Positions 34,586 through 43,948 of a DNA stretch of 64,000 nucleotides are shown piece by piece. The notes beneath the pieces were generated by a model that did not search any database, was not told where the DNA came from, and saw only the letters and a program-made list of their open reading frames with translations. The stretch's first letter is position 1, and each line of letters begins with the position of its first letter. The position numbers and the translations under genes are program-made. The DNA is from Pyxidicoccus trucidator (GTDB lineage Bacteria > Myxococcota > Myxococcia > Myxococcales > Myxococcaceae), in the NCBI RefSeq assembly GCF_010894435.1, contig NZ_JAAIXZ010000026.1:92012-156011 (forward strand), read 5' to 3'.

Positions 34586-36655
34586 ATGAAGTCCCTGTCT
34601 CGAGCGCCATGGCTCGGTACCCTGGCGTTGTCCCTGTCCCTCGTCGCGTGCGGCGAGGCCCCCACCCCACCGTCTTCCTCGCCGTCCCAGGCCACGGCTT
34701 CGTTGCTGGCGCCCAAGCCGCGGTTCGTCCCGGGACACGTCATCGTGAAGTTCCGGGACGCCGACGAGGCGAGCCTGCGCACCTCGCCGCCGACGGTGCC
34801 CGGCTTCCGTGCCCAGGACGTCAAGTCGCTCGCCGGGGGCGCGCGGCTCTGGTCGCTGGAGGCGGAGCAGCGGCGCCTGGGCGCATCCGTCGCCGAGGAG
34901 GAGGCGGACCTGCTGGCCGCCCTCGAGGCGCTGCGCGCGGACCCCCGCGTCGAGTACGCGCACGAGGACCTCTACATGGAGTACTTCGCGGTGCCGGGTG
35001 ATCCGCTGTACGTGGAGCAGTGGCACTACCCCGCCATCAACCTTCCCCAGGCCTGGAACAGCGTCACCGGCTCGGTGAAGGTCGCGGTGCTGGACACCGG
35101 CCGGCTCGCGCACCCGGACTTCACCGGGCGATGGACGACGGGCTACGACTTCGGTGACAACGACGCGGACCCGACGGACGACGACACGTACCACCACGGC
35201 CTGCACGTGGCCGGCATCATCGCGGCGAACGCGAACAACGGCATCGGCGGCGCGGGCATCTGCTGGGGCTGCCAGCTCATGCCCGTCAAGGTCTCCAACA
35301 ACAACGCCCCGGTGATGAGCAACGTGGGCAACGCCATCCGGTGGGCCGCGGACAACGGGGCGCGCGTCATCAACATGAGCTTCGGGACGACCAACGGCAC
35401 GTCCCCCTGCTCAGGCTACGCCTACATGCAGAGCGCGGTGGACCATGCCGTGCAGAAGAACGTCGTGGTGGTGGCCGCCGCGGGCAACAACGCGGCGGAC
35501 ACCGCCAACGTGACGCCCGCCTCATGCAACGGCGTCATCGCCGTGGCCGCGAGCGGGCGGGACGGACAGCTCACGGCCTACAGCAACCGCGGCGAGCGGG
35601 TCGACGTCACCGCGCCCGGAGGTGGCCCCGGGTTCTACGGCCCCTCCATCAGCTGCCCCATGGATGGGGGTAGCAGCGGCTCCGACGACGATATTGGCGG
35701 CATCGTGTCGTCCTGGGCGATAGCCAAGCCGAGCGCCCAGCTCCTGCCGGGGGACTACTGCCACCGCTACCTCAGCGGGACGTCCATGGCGTCGCCGCAC
35801 GTCGCGGGCCTCGCGGCGCTCATCCTGACCCAGCGGCCCTCCATGACGCCCGCACAGGTCGCCGCGCGCATCAAGAGCACCGCCACGCCGCTGCTGTGCA
35901 AGACGTGCGGCACGGGCCTCATCAACGCCGCCGCCGCCATCTTCCCGCCGCTGCCGACGAAGCCCGCCAAGGGGAACTGGTACAACCCGGCGCGCAGCGG
36001 CAACGGCCTGGACATCCAGTACGCCGCCAGCGACTCGCTCGCGCTCACGTGGCTCACCTATACCTCGGGCGGCGAGCCCATCTGGTACTCGAGCACCCTC
36101 ACCGCCGAGACGGGCGTGTGGGCGGGTGACCTCTACGAGTCGTACTGGAATGGCGTGAGCGCGTCCGCCACGAAGGTGGGGACGGCGAGGCTCACCCTCA
36201 GCAGCGGGCAGTGGCGCTTCGTCTGGACGAAGGGCGCGGCGTCGGGCAACGAGCCCATCCAGCGGCTGACCTTCGGTGGCGGCACCACGACGATGAACCT
36301 GAGCGGCCACTGGTACAACGCCCAGGAGTCCGGCTGGGGCATCCTCTTCGACTCCCGGGGGACGGTGCACGTCGCCAACGTCCTCGTCTACAAGGGCACC
36401 CGCCCGACGTGGATGCAGGGCGTGGCGGACAGCGCCTCGACGTCGCTCTCCTTCGGGCTGAGCTACGTGACGGGCACCAACCTGTGCCCGGGCTGCACGG
36501 GGACGCCCTCGGTGGTGGCACAGCCCGCCGGCACGCTCACCGTCAGCGGCTCGAGCGGCGTGCCCTACACGGCGGCGAGCTCCATCCAGGCGAGCTTCCC
36601 GGGCGGCACGTGGAACCGCTCGTCCTTCACGCTCAGCCGCCTGACGGGCCCGTAG
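34586..36655 (+). CDS. Subtilisin-like (S8) protease lipoprotein with C-terminal WYN repeats
   Basis: 689 residues. Lipoprotein signal ending LSLSLVAC. A prodomain (about 45-135) precedes the S8 domain with Asp (VAVLDTG, about 170), His (HHGLHVAGI, about 207) and Ser (LSGTSMASPHVAG, about 399). Residues about 455-689 contain two related beta units, starting GNWYNPARSGNGLDIQY and GHWYNAQESGWGILFD. ATG 34586 has GGAGG upstream. Likely a surface-anchored digestive protease, fitting predation. Divergent from glgC. Confidence 0.88.
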   Translation: MKSLSRAPWLGTLALSLSLVACGEAPTPPSSSPSQATASLLAPKPRFVPGHVIVKFRDADEASLRTSPPTVPGFRAQDVKSLAGGARLWSLEAEQRRLGASVAEEEADLLAALEALRADPRVEYAHEDLYMEYFAVPGDPLYVEQWHYPAINLPQAWNSVTGSVKVAVLDTGRLAHPDFTGRWTTGYDFGDNDADPTDDDTYHHGLHVAGIIAANANNGIGGAGICWGCQLMPVKVSNNNAPVMSNVGNAIRWAADNGARVINMSFGTTNGTSPCSGYAYMQSAVDHAVQKNVVVVAAAGNNAADTANVTPASCNGVIAVAASGRDGQLTAYSNRGERVDVTAPGGGPGFYGPSISCPMDGGSSGSDDDIGGIVSSWAIAKPSAQLLPGDYCHRYLSGTSMASPHVAGLAALILTQRPSMTPAQVAARIKSTATPLLCKTCGTGLINAAAAIFPPLPTKPAKGNWYNPARSGNGLDIQYAASDSLALTWLTYTSGGEPIWYSSTLTAETGVWAGDLYESYWNGVSASATKVGTARLTLSSGQWRFVWTKGAASGNEPIQRLTFGGGTTTMNLSGHWYNAQESGWGILFDSRGTVHVANVLVYKGTRPTWMQGVADSASTSLSFGLSYVTGTNLCPGCTGTPSVVAQPAGTLTVSGSSGVPYTAASSIQASFPGGTWNRSSFTLSRLTGP

Positions 36656-36726
36656 CCCCGGGCACGAAAGGGGCGAGGTAGCAGGCACGAGCGTCCGGAA
36701 CTCAACCCCCGGGGTGCTGGAGGCGG

Positions 36727-37788
36727 ATGTGTGCGCTGGTGATAATGCAATGCACCGGCGGCCTCGTCCGTATCCAGGCCGGGGGGTGCCTGTTGCCTGC
36801 AGTCTTCTCTACCGACATGGTCTCCGCGAAGGAGCGGATGGAGTACTGGCAGGAGAATGCCAGCCGGGTCTTCCTGGGCCTGCGCACGGAGCAGAAGCGC
36901 AGGAACGAGCCCTTCTTCGGCAGGCTCAACCATCGGGAAGCGGGGCCGTTGTCGGTGACGGAGGTGCACTCGGCCTCGCAGCGGGTGTACCGGGGGGAGC
37001 GGGAAATCTCGCGCGCTCCGCGCGAGTGCTTCTTCATCTGCATGCAGTTGGAGGGAGTCTGCACGGTGCGGCAGCCGCGCCGTCCGGAGTACCAGACCCG
37101 GCCGGGCGACGTGGAGCTGCTCGACGGAGTCCGGCCCGGCGAGCTCTCCTTCGACAGCGAGTACCGCCGGGTCGTCATCCTCGTCCCGTACGCCGCGCTG
37201 CGGCCACGACTCATCGACGCGGACAAGTCGATTGGGAGCGTGCTGCGGGCCACGGAGGGCACGGGGGCGCTCGTGTCCGCGTACGTGAATGCCTTCGCGC
37301 GCAACGAAGTCACCGAGCCGGCCGCGGGCTCCCTCTCGGACATCCTCGTGTCACTGCTCGCGGTGGGCTTCAACTCGCTCGAGGATGGACCGCAGGCGGA
37401 CACCGCCAGCGTGCGAGAGGCCCGGCGGCATGCCATGCGGGACTACGCCGAGCGCAACCTCGCGGACCCCGCGCTGAGCCCGACGACGGTGGCCGCCCAC
37501 TTCCGCTGCTCGACGCGCTACCTGCATGGGCTGTTCGCGGAAGGGGGCGAGTCCTTCATGCGCTGGGTGCTCGCGCGGCGCCTCGCCCGGTGCCGGCAGG
37601 CGCTCGTCGCTCCGGAGCTGCGGGAGCGGACCATCGCGGACCTCGCCTTCCGGTGGGGGTTCCAGGACCTCTCGCACTTCGGCCGCGCCTTCAAGGCGGC
37701 GTTCGGAATGACGCCCCGCGAGTGCCGCGCGGAAGGGGCCGGGCCTCGCGTTCCCGCCCGGGCCCGGCGGCGTCCGACGACGCACTGA
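36727..37788 (+). CDS. AraC family transcriptional regulator
   Basis: 353 residues. The N-terminal half resembles the AraC-binding-like domain of the FeaR/AraC_binding_2 group, starting VFSTDMVSAKERMEYWQE. The C-terminal 100 residues are the double helix-turn-helix (LSPTTVAAHFRCSTRYLHGLF, then IADLAFRWGFQDLSHFGRAFKAAFGMTPREC). An upstream start (36727) was kept because homology begins before the internal Met at 36817. No effector can be predicted. It follows the subtilase gene by 71 bases. Confidence 0.85.
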   Translation: MCALVIMQCTGGLVRIQAGGCLLPAVFSTDMVSAKERMEYWQENASRVFLGLRTEQKRRNEPFFGRLNHREAGPLSVTEVHSASQRVYRGEREISRAPRECFFICMQLEGVCTVRQPRRPEYQTRPGDVELLDGVRPGELSFDSEYRRVVILVPYAALRPRLIDADKSIGSVLRATEGTGALVSAYVNAFARNEVTEPAAGSLSDILVSLLAVGFNSLEDGPQADTASVREARRHAMRDYAERNLADPALSPTTVAAHFRCSTRYLHGLFAEGGESFMRWVLARRLARCRQALVAPELRERTIADLAFRWGFQDLSHFGRAFKAAFGMTPRECRAEGAGPRVPARARRRPTTH

Positions 37789-37794
37789 GCTCCG

Positions 37795-38922
37795 CTACAG
37801 CAGGCCGTCGAGCCAGGTCAGCTGCGCGTCGATAGTCTCCGAGATGACGCGTGGCTGGTCCGACGCGCTCGGCTCGGTGTACGGGTTGCCAATCTCCTTG
37901 TGCGCCCACTTCACCCAGGTCTGCTTGTACCAGCCCCAGTCCAGGTGGGTGCCCGTCGAGGGAGGCGTGGTGCCCGCGTACCCGGAGAAGGCGCGGATGC
38001 CGGTGGCCGGCGCCACCTCCTGGCCCCCCACCACCTGATACAGGTGCAGCCGCTGGCGACGCGGGAACTGGGCGGACAGGTCCGTGGCCCAGGCGCCGTA
38101 GAACGTGCCCCAGGGGCGCACGGGGTTGTTGATCTTCGTGTCGTACGTGCCCAGCTCGCCCTGGCTGTTCCTGCACACGCCATCAAACGACGCCACGTAG
38201 ATGTCGATGCCATCCAGCCCCGTGTTGGCGCGGAGCGCCTGGGCGATGCGCATCACCAGACACCCACCACGGGAGCTCCCCGCGAGGTAGATGGCCCGCG
38301 TCTCGGGCCGGACCTGGGCCTCGAGCCAGCGGACGAAGCCGTTGACGATGCGCTGCTTCGTATCGCTGTCGAACAGGTGGTCGAAGTTGCTGTCGTTCAC
38401 CACGGACAGCTGGGTCTTTCCGGGGGGAAACCAGCCCAGGGCATTCAGCTTCATGGCCAGGGAGCGACCATCCAGGAGCACATTGGGGCAGGAGACGCCG
38501 TCGCAGGTCCCGTCCCAGTCCGAGGCCTGGCCCGTCACTCCGCTGGAGTGGCCGCTGCTCGAGATTTTCTGCCCGGCCGACATCAGGACGATGGCCTCGC
38601 GCACGCTCGGAGCCTCCACCTGGGCGATGCGGATGGCGTGGAGCGTGCTGTCGGAGGCACCGGCCGCGCGGAAGGGCTCGAAGCCCGGCGCCGCCTGGTA
38701 GCCACCGGAGGCGTCCTTGTAGACGACGCGCCGAGACACCACCGTCCGGCTGCTCCCGTTGGGATAGGACAGGGCCTGGGACTGCGAGTCCACGGCCGCC
38801 TCGGGCTCCACGGGCAACGCCTCCGACTCTGGCGGAGCACAGCCGGCCAGGGCGCCACCGAGGACCAGGGCCAGTCCCGCCCAGCGGGTGACGAGACGAG
38901 GCAAACCAGCGGGGTGGACCAT
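37795..38922 (-). CDS. Alpha/beta-hydrolase lipoprotein
   Basis: 375 residues with a lipoprotein signal (LVLGGALAGC). A probable nucleophile elbow is AGSSRGGCLVMRIAQAL (G-x-S-x-G type). Context residues include VVNDSNFDHLFDSDTKQR and TDLSAQFPRRQRLHLYQVVGG with a late THLDWGW that could hold the catalytic His. Polyester depolymerase-like or other esterase function is plausible but not shown. It converges with the AraC gene, 6 bases apart. Confidence 0.6.
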   Translation of the reverse strand: MVHPAGLPRLVTRWAGLALVLGGALAGCAPPESEALPVEPEAAVDSQSQALSYPNGSSRTVVSRRVVYKDASGGYQAAPGFEPFRAAGASDSTLHAIRIAQVEAPSVREAIVLMSAGQKISSSGHSSGVTGQASDWDGTCDGVSCPNVLLDGRSLAMKLNALGWFPPGKTQLSVVNDSNFDHLFDSDTKQRIVNGFVRWLEAQVRPETRAIYLAGSSRGGCLVMRIAQALRANTGLDGIDIYVASFDGVCRNSQGELGTYDTKINNPVRPWGTFYGAWATDLSAQFPRRQRLHLYQVVGGQEVAPATGIRAFSGYAGTTPPSTGTHLDWGWYKQTWVKWAHKEIGNPYTEPSASDQPRVISETIDAQLTWLDGLL

Positions 38923-39042
38923 GCAGTGCTCCAGGGCTTGTGGTGGGTGACGCGGGGAGAAGCCGGAAACCCCTGACTATAGGGCTATCCCGACCTGGGT
39001 GTTCCGCTGTTCAGCCCCGACTCGGAGCGCGCCCCGCCCCGC

Positions 39043-40113
39043 TCAGCGCAGCCGGCGGCACGCGGCGGACTTCACCGCGAGGTACACGCGCACGCCCGGG
39101 GCCACGCCCAGCTCACGCACGGACGTGGCGGTGAGCCGCACCACCCAGCCCACACCCGCGACGTCCACGGTGGCGGCGGCCTCTCCCTCCGCCGCGGACT
39201 CCACTCCGAGCACCGTGCCCTCCAGCACGTTGCGCGCGGACACGCCGGACAGCGGGCCCATGGAGAGCAGCACGTCCTCGGACGGCACCGCGTACGCCGC
39301 GCGCGTGCCCGCCGACAGCTCCGGCGCGTCCGGCACCCAGAGCGCCAGCCCTTCCGCCACCCGCAGCCGCAGGCCCCCGGCTTCCGGACGCTCCAGCATG
39401 CCCTCCAGGATGTTCTCCTCGCCCTCCCCTTCCGCCGCGAGGAGCCCGCGTGCCGTCGGGCCCAGCACCTGGGAGGCGGCGCCCACCGCGCGGACCCGGC
39501 CCTCGTCCAGCAGCAGCGCTTCGTGGGCCAGGACTCGCGCTTCTCCGAGCTGGTGCGTCACGTACAGCATCGGCACGCGGGCCTCGTCGCGCACCCGCAG
39601 CAGGTACGGCAGCACCCGCTCCTTCAGCGCCAGGTCCAGGGCGGCCAGCGGTTCGTCCAGCAGCAGCAACGCCGGGTCCGTGGCCAGCGCGCGCGCCAGG
39701 GCCACGCGCTGCTTCTCGCCTCCGGAGAGCGTCGCGGGATAGCGGCTCAGCAGCGGCGCCAGCTCCAGGAGGGCAATGGCCTCGTCCGCTCGCGAGGCCC
39801 GTCCCTTGCGCGCTCCGAAGCGCACGTTCTGTCCCACGGTGAGGTGCGGGAAGAGCAGCGCGTCCTGCGGCACGTAGCCCATGCGCCGCGCCTCCGGCGG
39901 CACGTCCACGCCCGCCGCGCTGTCGAGCAGCACGCGCCCGCCGACCTCCACGCGGCCCCTTGCTCCGCGCCTGAGTCCCGCGAGCACCTCCAGCAGCGAC
40001 GTCTTCCCCGAGCCCGAGCGCCCCATCACCGCCACGGAGGCGCCAGCGAGACGCGTCTCCACCTCCAGCGTGAAGCGCGCCAGCGGCAGCCGGATGGACA
40101 GGACCAGGCTCAC
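39043..40113 (-). CDS. modC: Molybdate ABC transporter ATP-binding protein
   Basis: 356 residues. Walker A GRSGSGKTS, signature LSGGEKQRVALARAL, Walker B LLLLDEPLAALD and switch His (YVTHQLGEA). The C-terminal third has the MOP/TOBE domain that binds oxyanion (NVLEGTVLGVESAAEGEAAATV). GTG start overlaps the modB stop. Third gene of modABC. Confidence 0.92.
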   Translation of the reverse strand: MSLVLSIRLPLARFTLEVETRLAGASVAVMGRSGSGKTSLLEVLAGLRRGARGRVEVGGRVLLDSAAGVDVPPEARRMGYVPQDALLFPHLTVGQNVRFGARKGRASRADEAIALLELAPLLSRYPATLSGGEKQRVALARALATDPALLLLDEPLAALDLALKERVLPYLLRVRDEARVPMLYVTHQLGEARVLAHEALLLDEGRVRAVGAASQVLGPTARGLLAAEGEGEENILEGMLERPEAGGLRLRVAEGLALWVPDAPELSAGTRAAYAVPSEDVLLSMGPLSGVSARNVLEGTVLGVESAAEGEAAATVDVAGVGWVVRLTATSVRELGVAPGVRVYLAVKSAACRRLR

Positions 40114-40784
40114 GCGCGCACCCGCCGTCCCCGCCGCCGTGTCACCACCTCCGTCGCGTACACCGCCGCGAAGGCCAGCAGCGCCGCCACGCCCGCCAGT
40201 TGCAGCGCCTGCGCGTCCTCGCCCAGCTGCGTGCGGTGGAAGATGGCCAGCGACAGCGTCTGCGTGCGCCCGGGGATGTTGCCCGCCACCAGCACCGTCG
40301 CGCCGAACTCCCCCAGCGCCCGGGAGAACGCCAGCAGCGCCCCCACCAGCACGCCCCGCCACGCCAGCGGCAACGTCACCCGGAAGAACGCCCGCACCCG
40401 CGAGTCCCCCAGCGTGCGCGCCACCGCCACCAGCCTCGGGTCCACCTCCTCGAACCCCGAGCGCGCCGAGCGCACCAGCAGCGGGAAGGCCATCACCGCG
40501 CTCGCCAGCACCACCGCCTTCGGGGTGAAGACCACCTCCACGCCCCACGCGTCCAGCACGCGGCCCAGGGGCCCGTTGCGCGCCAGCAGCTCCAGCAGCA
40601 CCAGGCCCACCGCCGTGGGCGGCAGCACCATGGGCAGCGCCAGCACCGTCTCCACCACGCCCTTGCCCGGCCCGTCCCAGCGCGCCAGCGCGTACGCCAC
40701 CGCCACGCCGGGCGGCAGGATGAGCAGCGTGGCCACCGCCGCCACCGTCACCGTGAAGAGGACCAGCCCCGCCGTGCCTTCCAT
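40110..40784 (-). CDS. modB: Molybdate ABC transporter permease
   Basis: 224 residues with about five membrane helices. The permease EAA loop reads ARTLGDSRVRAFFRVTLPLAWRGVLVGALLAFSRALGEFGATVLVAG, the standard ModB/CysT-type sequence. The ATG overlaps the modA stop by one base (TGATG) and its TGA overlaps modC, as expected for coupled transport genes. Confidence 0.92.
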   Translation of the reverse strand: MEGTAGLVLFTVTVAAVATLLILPPGVAVAYALARWDGPGKGVVETVLALPMVLPPTAVGLVLLELLARNGPLGRVLDAWGVEVVFTPKAVVLASAVMAFPLLVRSARSGFEEVDPRLVAVARTLGDSRVRAFFRVTLPLAWRGVLVGALLAFSRALGEFGATVLVAGNIPGRTQTLSLAIFHRTQLGEDAQALQLAGVAALLAFAAVYATEVVTRRRGRRVRA

Positions 40785-41548
40785 CACGGGACGCGCGGCT
40801 CCGCCCCGAGCACGACGAAGCCCTGCCTCGCGAAGACCTTGCGCGCGCCCTCCGTCTGGAGGAAGCGCACGAAGGCCCGCCCTGCTTCCGGCGCCTTCCC
40901 CTTCGCCAGCGCCGCCACCGGGTAGACGATGCGCGGCGCGTCCGTGTCCGGCACCGCGAACGCCACCCGCACCTTCTTCGACTGCGCCGCGTCCGTCGCG
41001 TACACCACGCCCGCGTCCACCCGCCCCGACTCCACCGCCGCCAGCGCGGCGCGCACGTCCAGCGCCGGCACCACCTTCGGCTCCAGCGCCTTCCACAGCC
41101 CCGCCTTCTCCAGCCAGCCCTTCGCGTACACCCCCGCGGGCACCGCCGCCGGGTCCGCCAGCGCCAGCCGCTTCACCGCCTTCAGGTCCCCCGGCCCCGC
41201 CAGCGCCCCCTTCGCCTCCGCCGGCACCACCACCACCAGCCGGTTCGAGAGCAGGTCCACCCGGGTGCCGGGTTGCACCAGCCCCACCCGCTCCAGGGTG
41301 TCCAGGCGGACGGCGTCCGCGGAGAGGAAGGCATCCGCCGGAGCCCCCGCCGTCGCCTGCCGGGCCAGGTCACTGGAGGCTCCGAAGGCGAACTCCACCT
41401 CGTGGCCCGTGGCCTTCGTGAAGGCCGGCCCCAGCTCCTGGAGGGCGTTCGTGGTGCTCGCCGCCGCGAATATCAGCGCCTTCTCCGCGTCAGCGGGCAT
41501 GGCCGTGAACAGAAGAAGAAGAGAGCAGGCGAGGGAGAAGGGACGCAT
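40784..41548 (-). CDS. modA: Molybdate-binding periplasmic protein
   Basis: 254 residues with a signal peptide (FSLACSLLLLFTAMPADA). The oxyanion-binding start IFAAASTTNALQELGPAF, then FAFGASSDLARQ, and VYATDAA later match ModA; substrate residues Ser and Tyr are present. It delivers molybdate, possibly tungstate, to ModB-ModC. Start at ATG 41548. A MarR-type gene is divergent and may control it. Confidence 0.92.
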   Translation of the reverse strand: MRPFSLACSLLLLFTAMPADAEKALIFAAASTTNALQELGPAFTKATGHEVEFAFGASSDLARQATAGAPADAFLSADAVRLDTLERVGLVQPGTRVDLLSNRLVVVVPAEAKGALAGPGDLKAVKRLALADPAAVPAGVYAKGWLEKAGLWKALEPKVVPALDVRAALAAVESGRVDAGVVYATDAAQSKKVRVAFAVPDTDAPRIVYPVAALAKGKAPEAGRAFVRFLQTEGARKVFARQGFVVLGAEPRVP

Positions 41549-41651
41549 GATGGGATGCTTCTCACGTTCCAGGGCAGCCGAGGAGCCATTGTCCACATGG
41601 CCTCGCCCGTCGAGACAACTGGTTGACCCGCGCCCCCCAGGCCGCTAAGGA

Positions 41652-41672
41652 ATACTCCGTGTCGCGGAATAT
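41652..41672. promoter_or_regulatory. Inverted repeat at the marR-like start
   Basis: ATACTCCG and CGGAATAT flank a 5-base spacer, with 7 of 8 paired positions. The repeat spans the GTG start of the MarR-family gene. A site there would suit autorepression by the encoded dimer and could also affect divergent modA, about 110 bases away. A chance repeat is possible. Confidence 0.4.
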
Positions 41673-42162
41673 CCACAAAGAGGAAGAAGACGTCTCGGCG
41701 GACGTGCTGAAGCTCCAGCAGCTGCTGCTCGCGCTGGGCCGGCGTCGTTCGCTCCGTGACCCCATCGCGAGCACGTGCGAGCAGCTCCAGTTCACGCCGC
41801 CGCAGGTGCATGCCCTGCTGTGGCTCGGGCAGGACGGCGCGCTCACCATGGGCGAGCTCGCCCGACGACTCGGCGTCACGGAGAAGACCGTCACCGGGGT
41901 GGTGGACCGACTGGAGCGCGAGGGCCACCTCATGCGCGAGCGCAGCGTGTCCGACCGCCGCGTCGTCCGCTGTCGCCTCACGCCCGACGGTCAGGCGACC
42001 TTCCAGAAGCTCGAGCGCTTCATGAACCAGGGCATGGGTCAGCTCCTCGGCGTCCTCGATACCAGCGACCGCAAGGCCCTCTTCCGCATCCTGGAGAAGC
42101 TCCTGCGCCGCATCGACACGCTGCAGCCCGCGACTCCCGCCTCGCGCGAGCGCTCCGCCTGA
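41659..42162 (+). CDS. MarR family transcriptional regulator
   Basis: 167 residues. Winged helix-turn-helix with LTMGELARRLGVTEKTVTGVVDRLEREGHLMRERSVSDRRVVRCRLTPDG, including the DRR wing. GTG 41659 is preceded by AAGGA at a good distance; an in-frame TTG lies at 41623. Divergent from modABC, so molybdate or cofactor-linked regulation is possible but unproven. Confidence 0.85.
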   Translation: MSRNIHKEEEDVSADVLKLQQLLLALGRRRSLRDPIASTCEQLQFTPPQVHALLWLGQDGALTMGELARRLGVTEKTVTGVVDRLEREGHLMRERSVSDRRVVRCRLTPDGQATFQKLERFMNQGMGQLLGVLDTSDRKALFRILEKLLRRIDTLQPATPASRERSA

Positions 42163-42214
42163 CGCGGGCGCCGGTCAGGGCTCGCCCGGTACCGGCGCAC
42201 GGACGTTTCCCAGG

Positions 42215-42251
42215 CTGGCGCTCGCCGGGTTGCCGGGGAGGCGAGCGCCAG
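42215..42251. other. Perfect 12-base stem-loop between marR-like and htrA-like genes
   Basis: CTGGCGCTCGCC (42215-42226) pairs exactly with GGCGAGCGCCAG (42240-42251) around a 13-base loop. It lies 50 bases after the MarR-type stop and about 150 before the protease gene. No T-run follows on either strand, so it is either a factor-dependent or weak terminator, or a structured leader. Confidence 0.45.
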
Positions 42252-42397
42252 GGCGCGGGCCCTCCCGGCCACTTCATGGAGCGGCCTGACGGCCCCCGGC
42301 GCCTTCGCGCCAGGGCGGTTTGCGTCCCTGGCCAAGGCCTCGCGGGTGGGAACGGGCGAGGTGACTCCCCACGGCGTACATTGGGAGGGAGGACGCG

Positions 42398-43948
42398 ATG
42401 AAGCGAACCACACGCACGCTGTCCGTGGGGCTGGGGCTGGTCCTCGCGCTGACCGCCTGCCGCAAGAGCAGCGAGGAACCCGCTTCCGCCCCTCCGGCGC
42501 CGACCCGGGAGGAGGCTCCCGCGAGCCCCGCCACCGGCGCACGGGGTGGCGCACCCGCCAAGCAGCCGATGCCTCCGGACATGGGGGCCGCGCTCGCCTC
42601 CGTCGCCCCGCTGGTGGAGTCCGTGCGCGCCGCCGTCGTCAACGTGGAGGTGCGCGCGGCCGCGCCGTCCCGCCGCACGCGGGAGGACGCTCCCTGGGGC
42701 GAGGAGGGCGAGTCCCCCTTCGGTGACGCTCCCTGGGGCCCCTTCACGCCCTTCGGCCCCCAGGGCCCGTCCGAGGAGCGGCCGCGCCAGGGGCTCGGCT
42801 CGGGCTTCATCATCGACGGCCGGGGACTGGTGCTCACCAACAACCACGTCGTGCAGGACGCGACGAAAATCCAGGTGCAGCTCCCCGACGGGCGCGAGCT
42901 GGGCGCGAAGGTGCTGGGCACGGACCCGCTCACCGACGTGGCGCTGCTCCAGCTCCAGCTTCCCGCCGACGCGAAGGCGCTGCCGGTGGTGCGGCTGGGT
43001 GACTCGGAGGCGCTGCGCGTGGGCGACTGGGTGGTGGCCATCGGCAACCCCTTCGGCCTGGGCTCCAGCGTCAGCCTGGGCATCGTCTCCGCCAAGGCGC
43101 GCAACATCGAGGCGGGCCCCTTCGACGAGTTCCTCCAGACGGATGCCGCCATCAACCCCGGCAACTCCGGCGGCCCGCTCTTCAACCTCCGTGGCGAGGT
43201 GGTGGGCATCAACACCGCCATCGTCGGCGGAGGCACGGGCATCGGCTTCGCGGTGCCGAGCAACCTCGTCCGCGCGCTGGTGCCACAGCTGGAGAAGGAA
43301 GGCGCCGTCACCCGCGGCTGGCTGGGGGTCGCCGTGCAGGACCTGACGGCGGACCTGGGTGAGGCCCTGGGCCTGCCCGCGCGCGAGGGCGCCGTCGTCA
43401 CCGACGTCACCGGGGACACGCCCGCCGCCGCCGCCGGGCTCCAGCCAGATGACGTCATCGTCGCCGCGGACGGACAGCCCATCGACTCGGGGCGCACCCT
43501 CACGCGCACGGTGGCGATGAAGCCGCCCGGCGCTCCGCTCACCCTGTCCGTCTACCGTGGCGGCAAGAAGGAGGAGCTGAAGGCCACCCTGGGCACGCGG
43601 CCGGACCTGGAGGGCGTGGCGGTGCGCAGCCGCCCCGACGCGCCGGAGGAGCCGCCGCACCAGCGCGTGGGACTGGGGCTGGCGGACCTGGACGCGCGGC
43701 TCGCACGGACGCAGGGACTGCCAGCGGCGGGCGCGCTGGTGACGGATGTGGACGAGGGCTCGGTGGCGGGCCACGCCGGGCTGATGCCGGGCATGGTGGT
43801 GGTGGAGGCGGGTGGCCAGCCCGTCCGCCGCGCTCGGGACTTGATGCGGCTGCTGCGCGCGGCGAAGCCCGGCGAGCCCGTGCTGCTGCGCGTGGTGATG
43901 CCCGGGGGGCAGCGCGAGCTGCGCGCCCTCACGGTGCCGGAGGAGTAG
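42398..43948 (+). CDS. HtrA/DegP-like serine protease lipoprotein with two PDZ domains
   Basis: 516 residues. Lipoprotein signal ends LVLALTAC. The trypsin-like domain has His (NNHVV, about 149), Asp (TDVALLQLQL, about 179) and Ser (NPGNSGGPLF, about 256). Two PDZ domains follow (about 305-395, GLQPDDVIVAADG; about 415-510, GLMPGMVVVEAGGQPV). The insert before the protease domain is Pro/Gly-rich. Envelope quality control is the usual role. The last 20 bases overlap the convergent YdcF gene. Confidence 0.9.
   Translation: MKRTTRTLSVGLGLVLALTACRKSSEEPASAPPAPTREEAPASPATGARGGAPAKQPMPPDMGAALASVAPLVESVRAAVVNVEVRAAAPSRRTREDAPWGEEGESPFGDAPWGPFTPFGPQGPSEERPRQGLGSGFIIDGRGLVLTNNHVVQDATKIQVQLPDGRELGAKVLGTDPLTDVALLQLQLPADAKALPVVRLGDSEALRVGDWVVAIGNPFGLGSSVSLGIVSAKARNIEAGPFDEFLQTDAAINPGNSGGPLFNLRGEVVGINTAIVGGGTGIGFAVPSNLVRALVPQLEKEGAVTRGWLGVAVQDLTADLGEALGLPAREGAVVTDVTGDTPAAAAGLQPDDVIVAADGQPIDSGRTLTRTVAMKPPGAPLTLSVYRGGKKEELKATLGTRPDLEGVAVRSRPDAPEEPPHQRVGLGLADLDARLARTQGLPAAGALVTDVDEGSVAGHAGLMPGMVVVEAGGQPVRRARDLMRLLRAAKPGEPVLLRVVMPGGQRELRALTVPEE

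Noticed and set aside
41652..41672. Calling the inverted repeat a proven MarR operator
   Set aside because: One mismatch and short arms; chance occurrence is possible, so it is listed only as a candidate.
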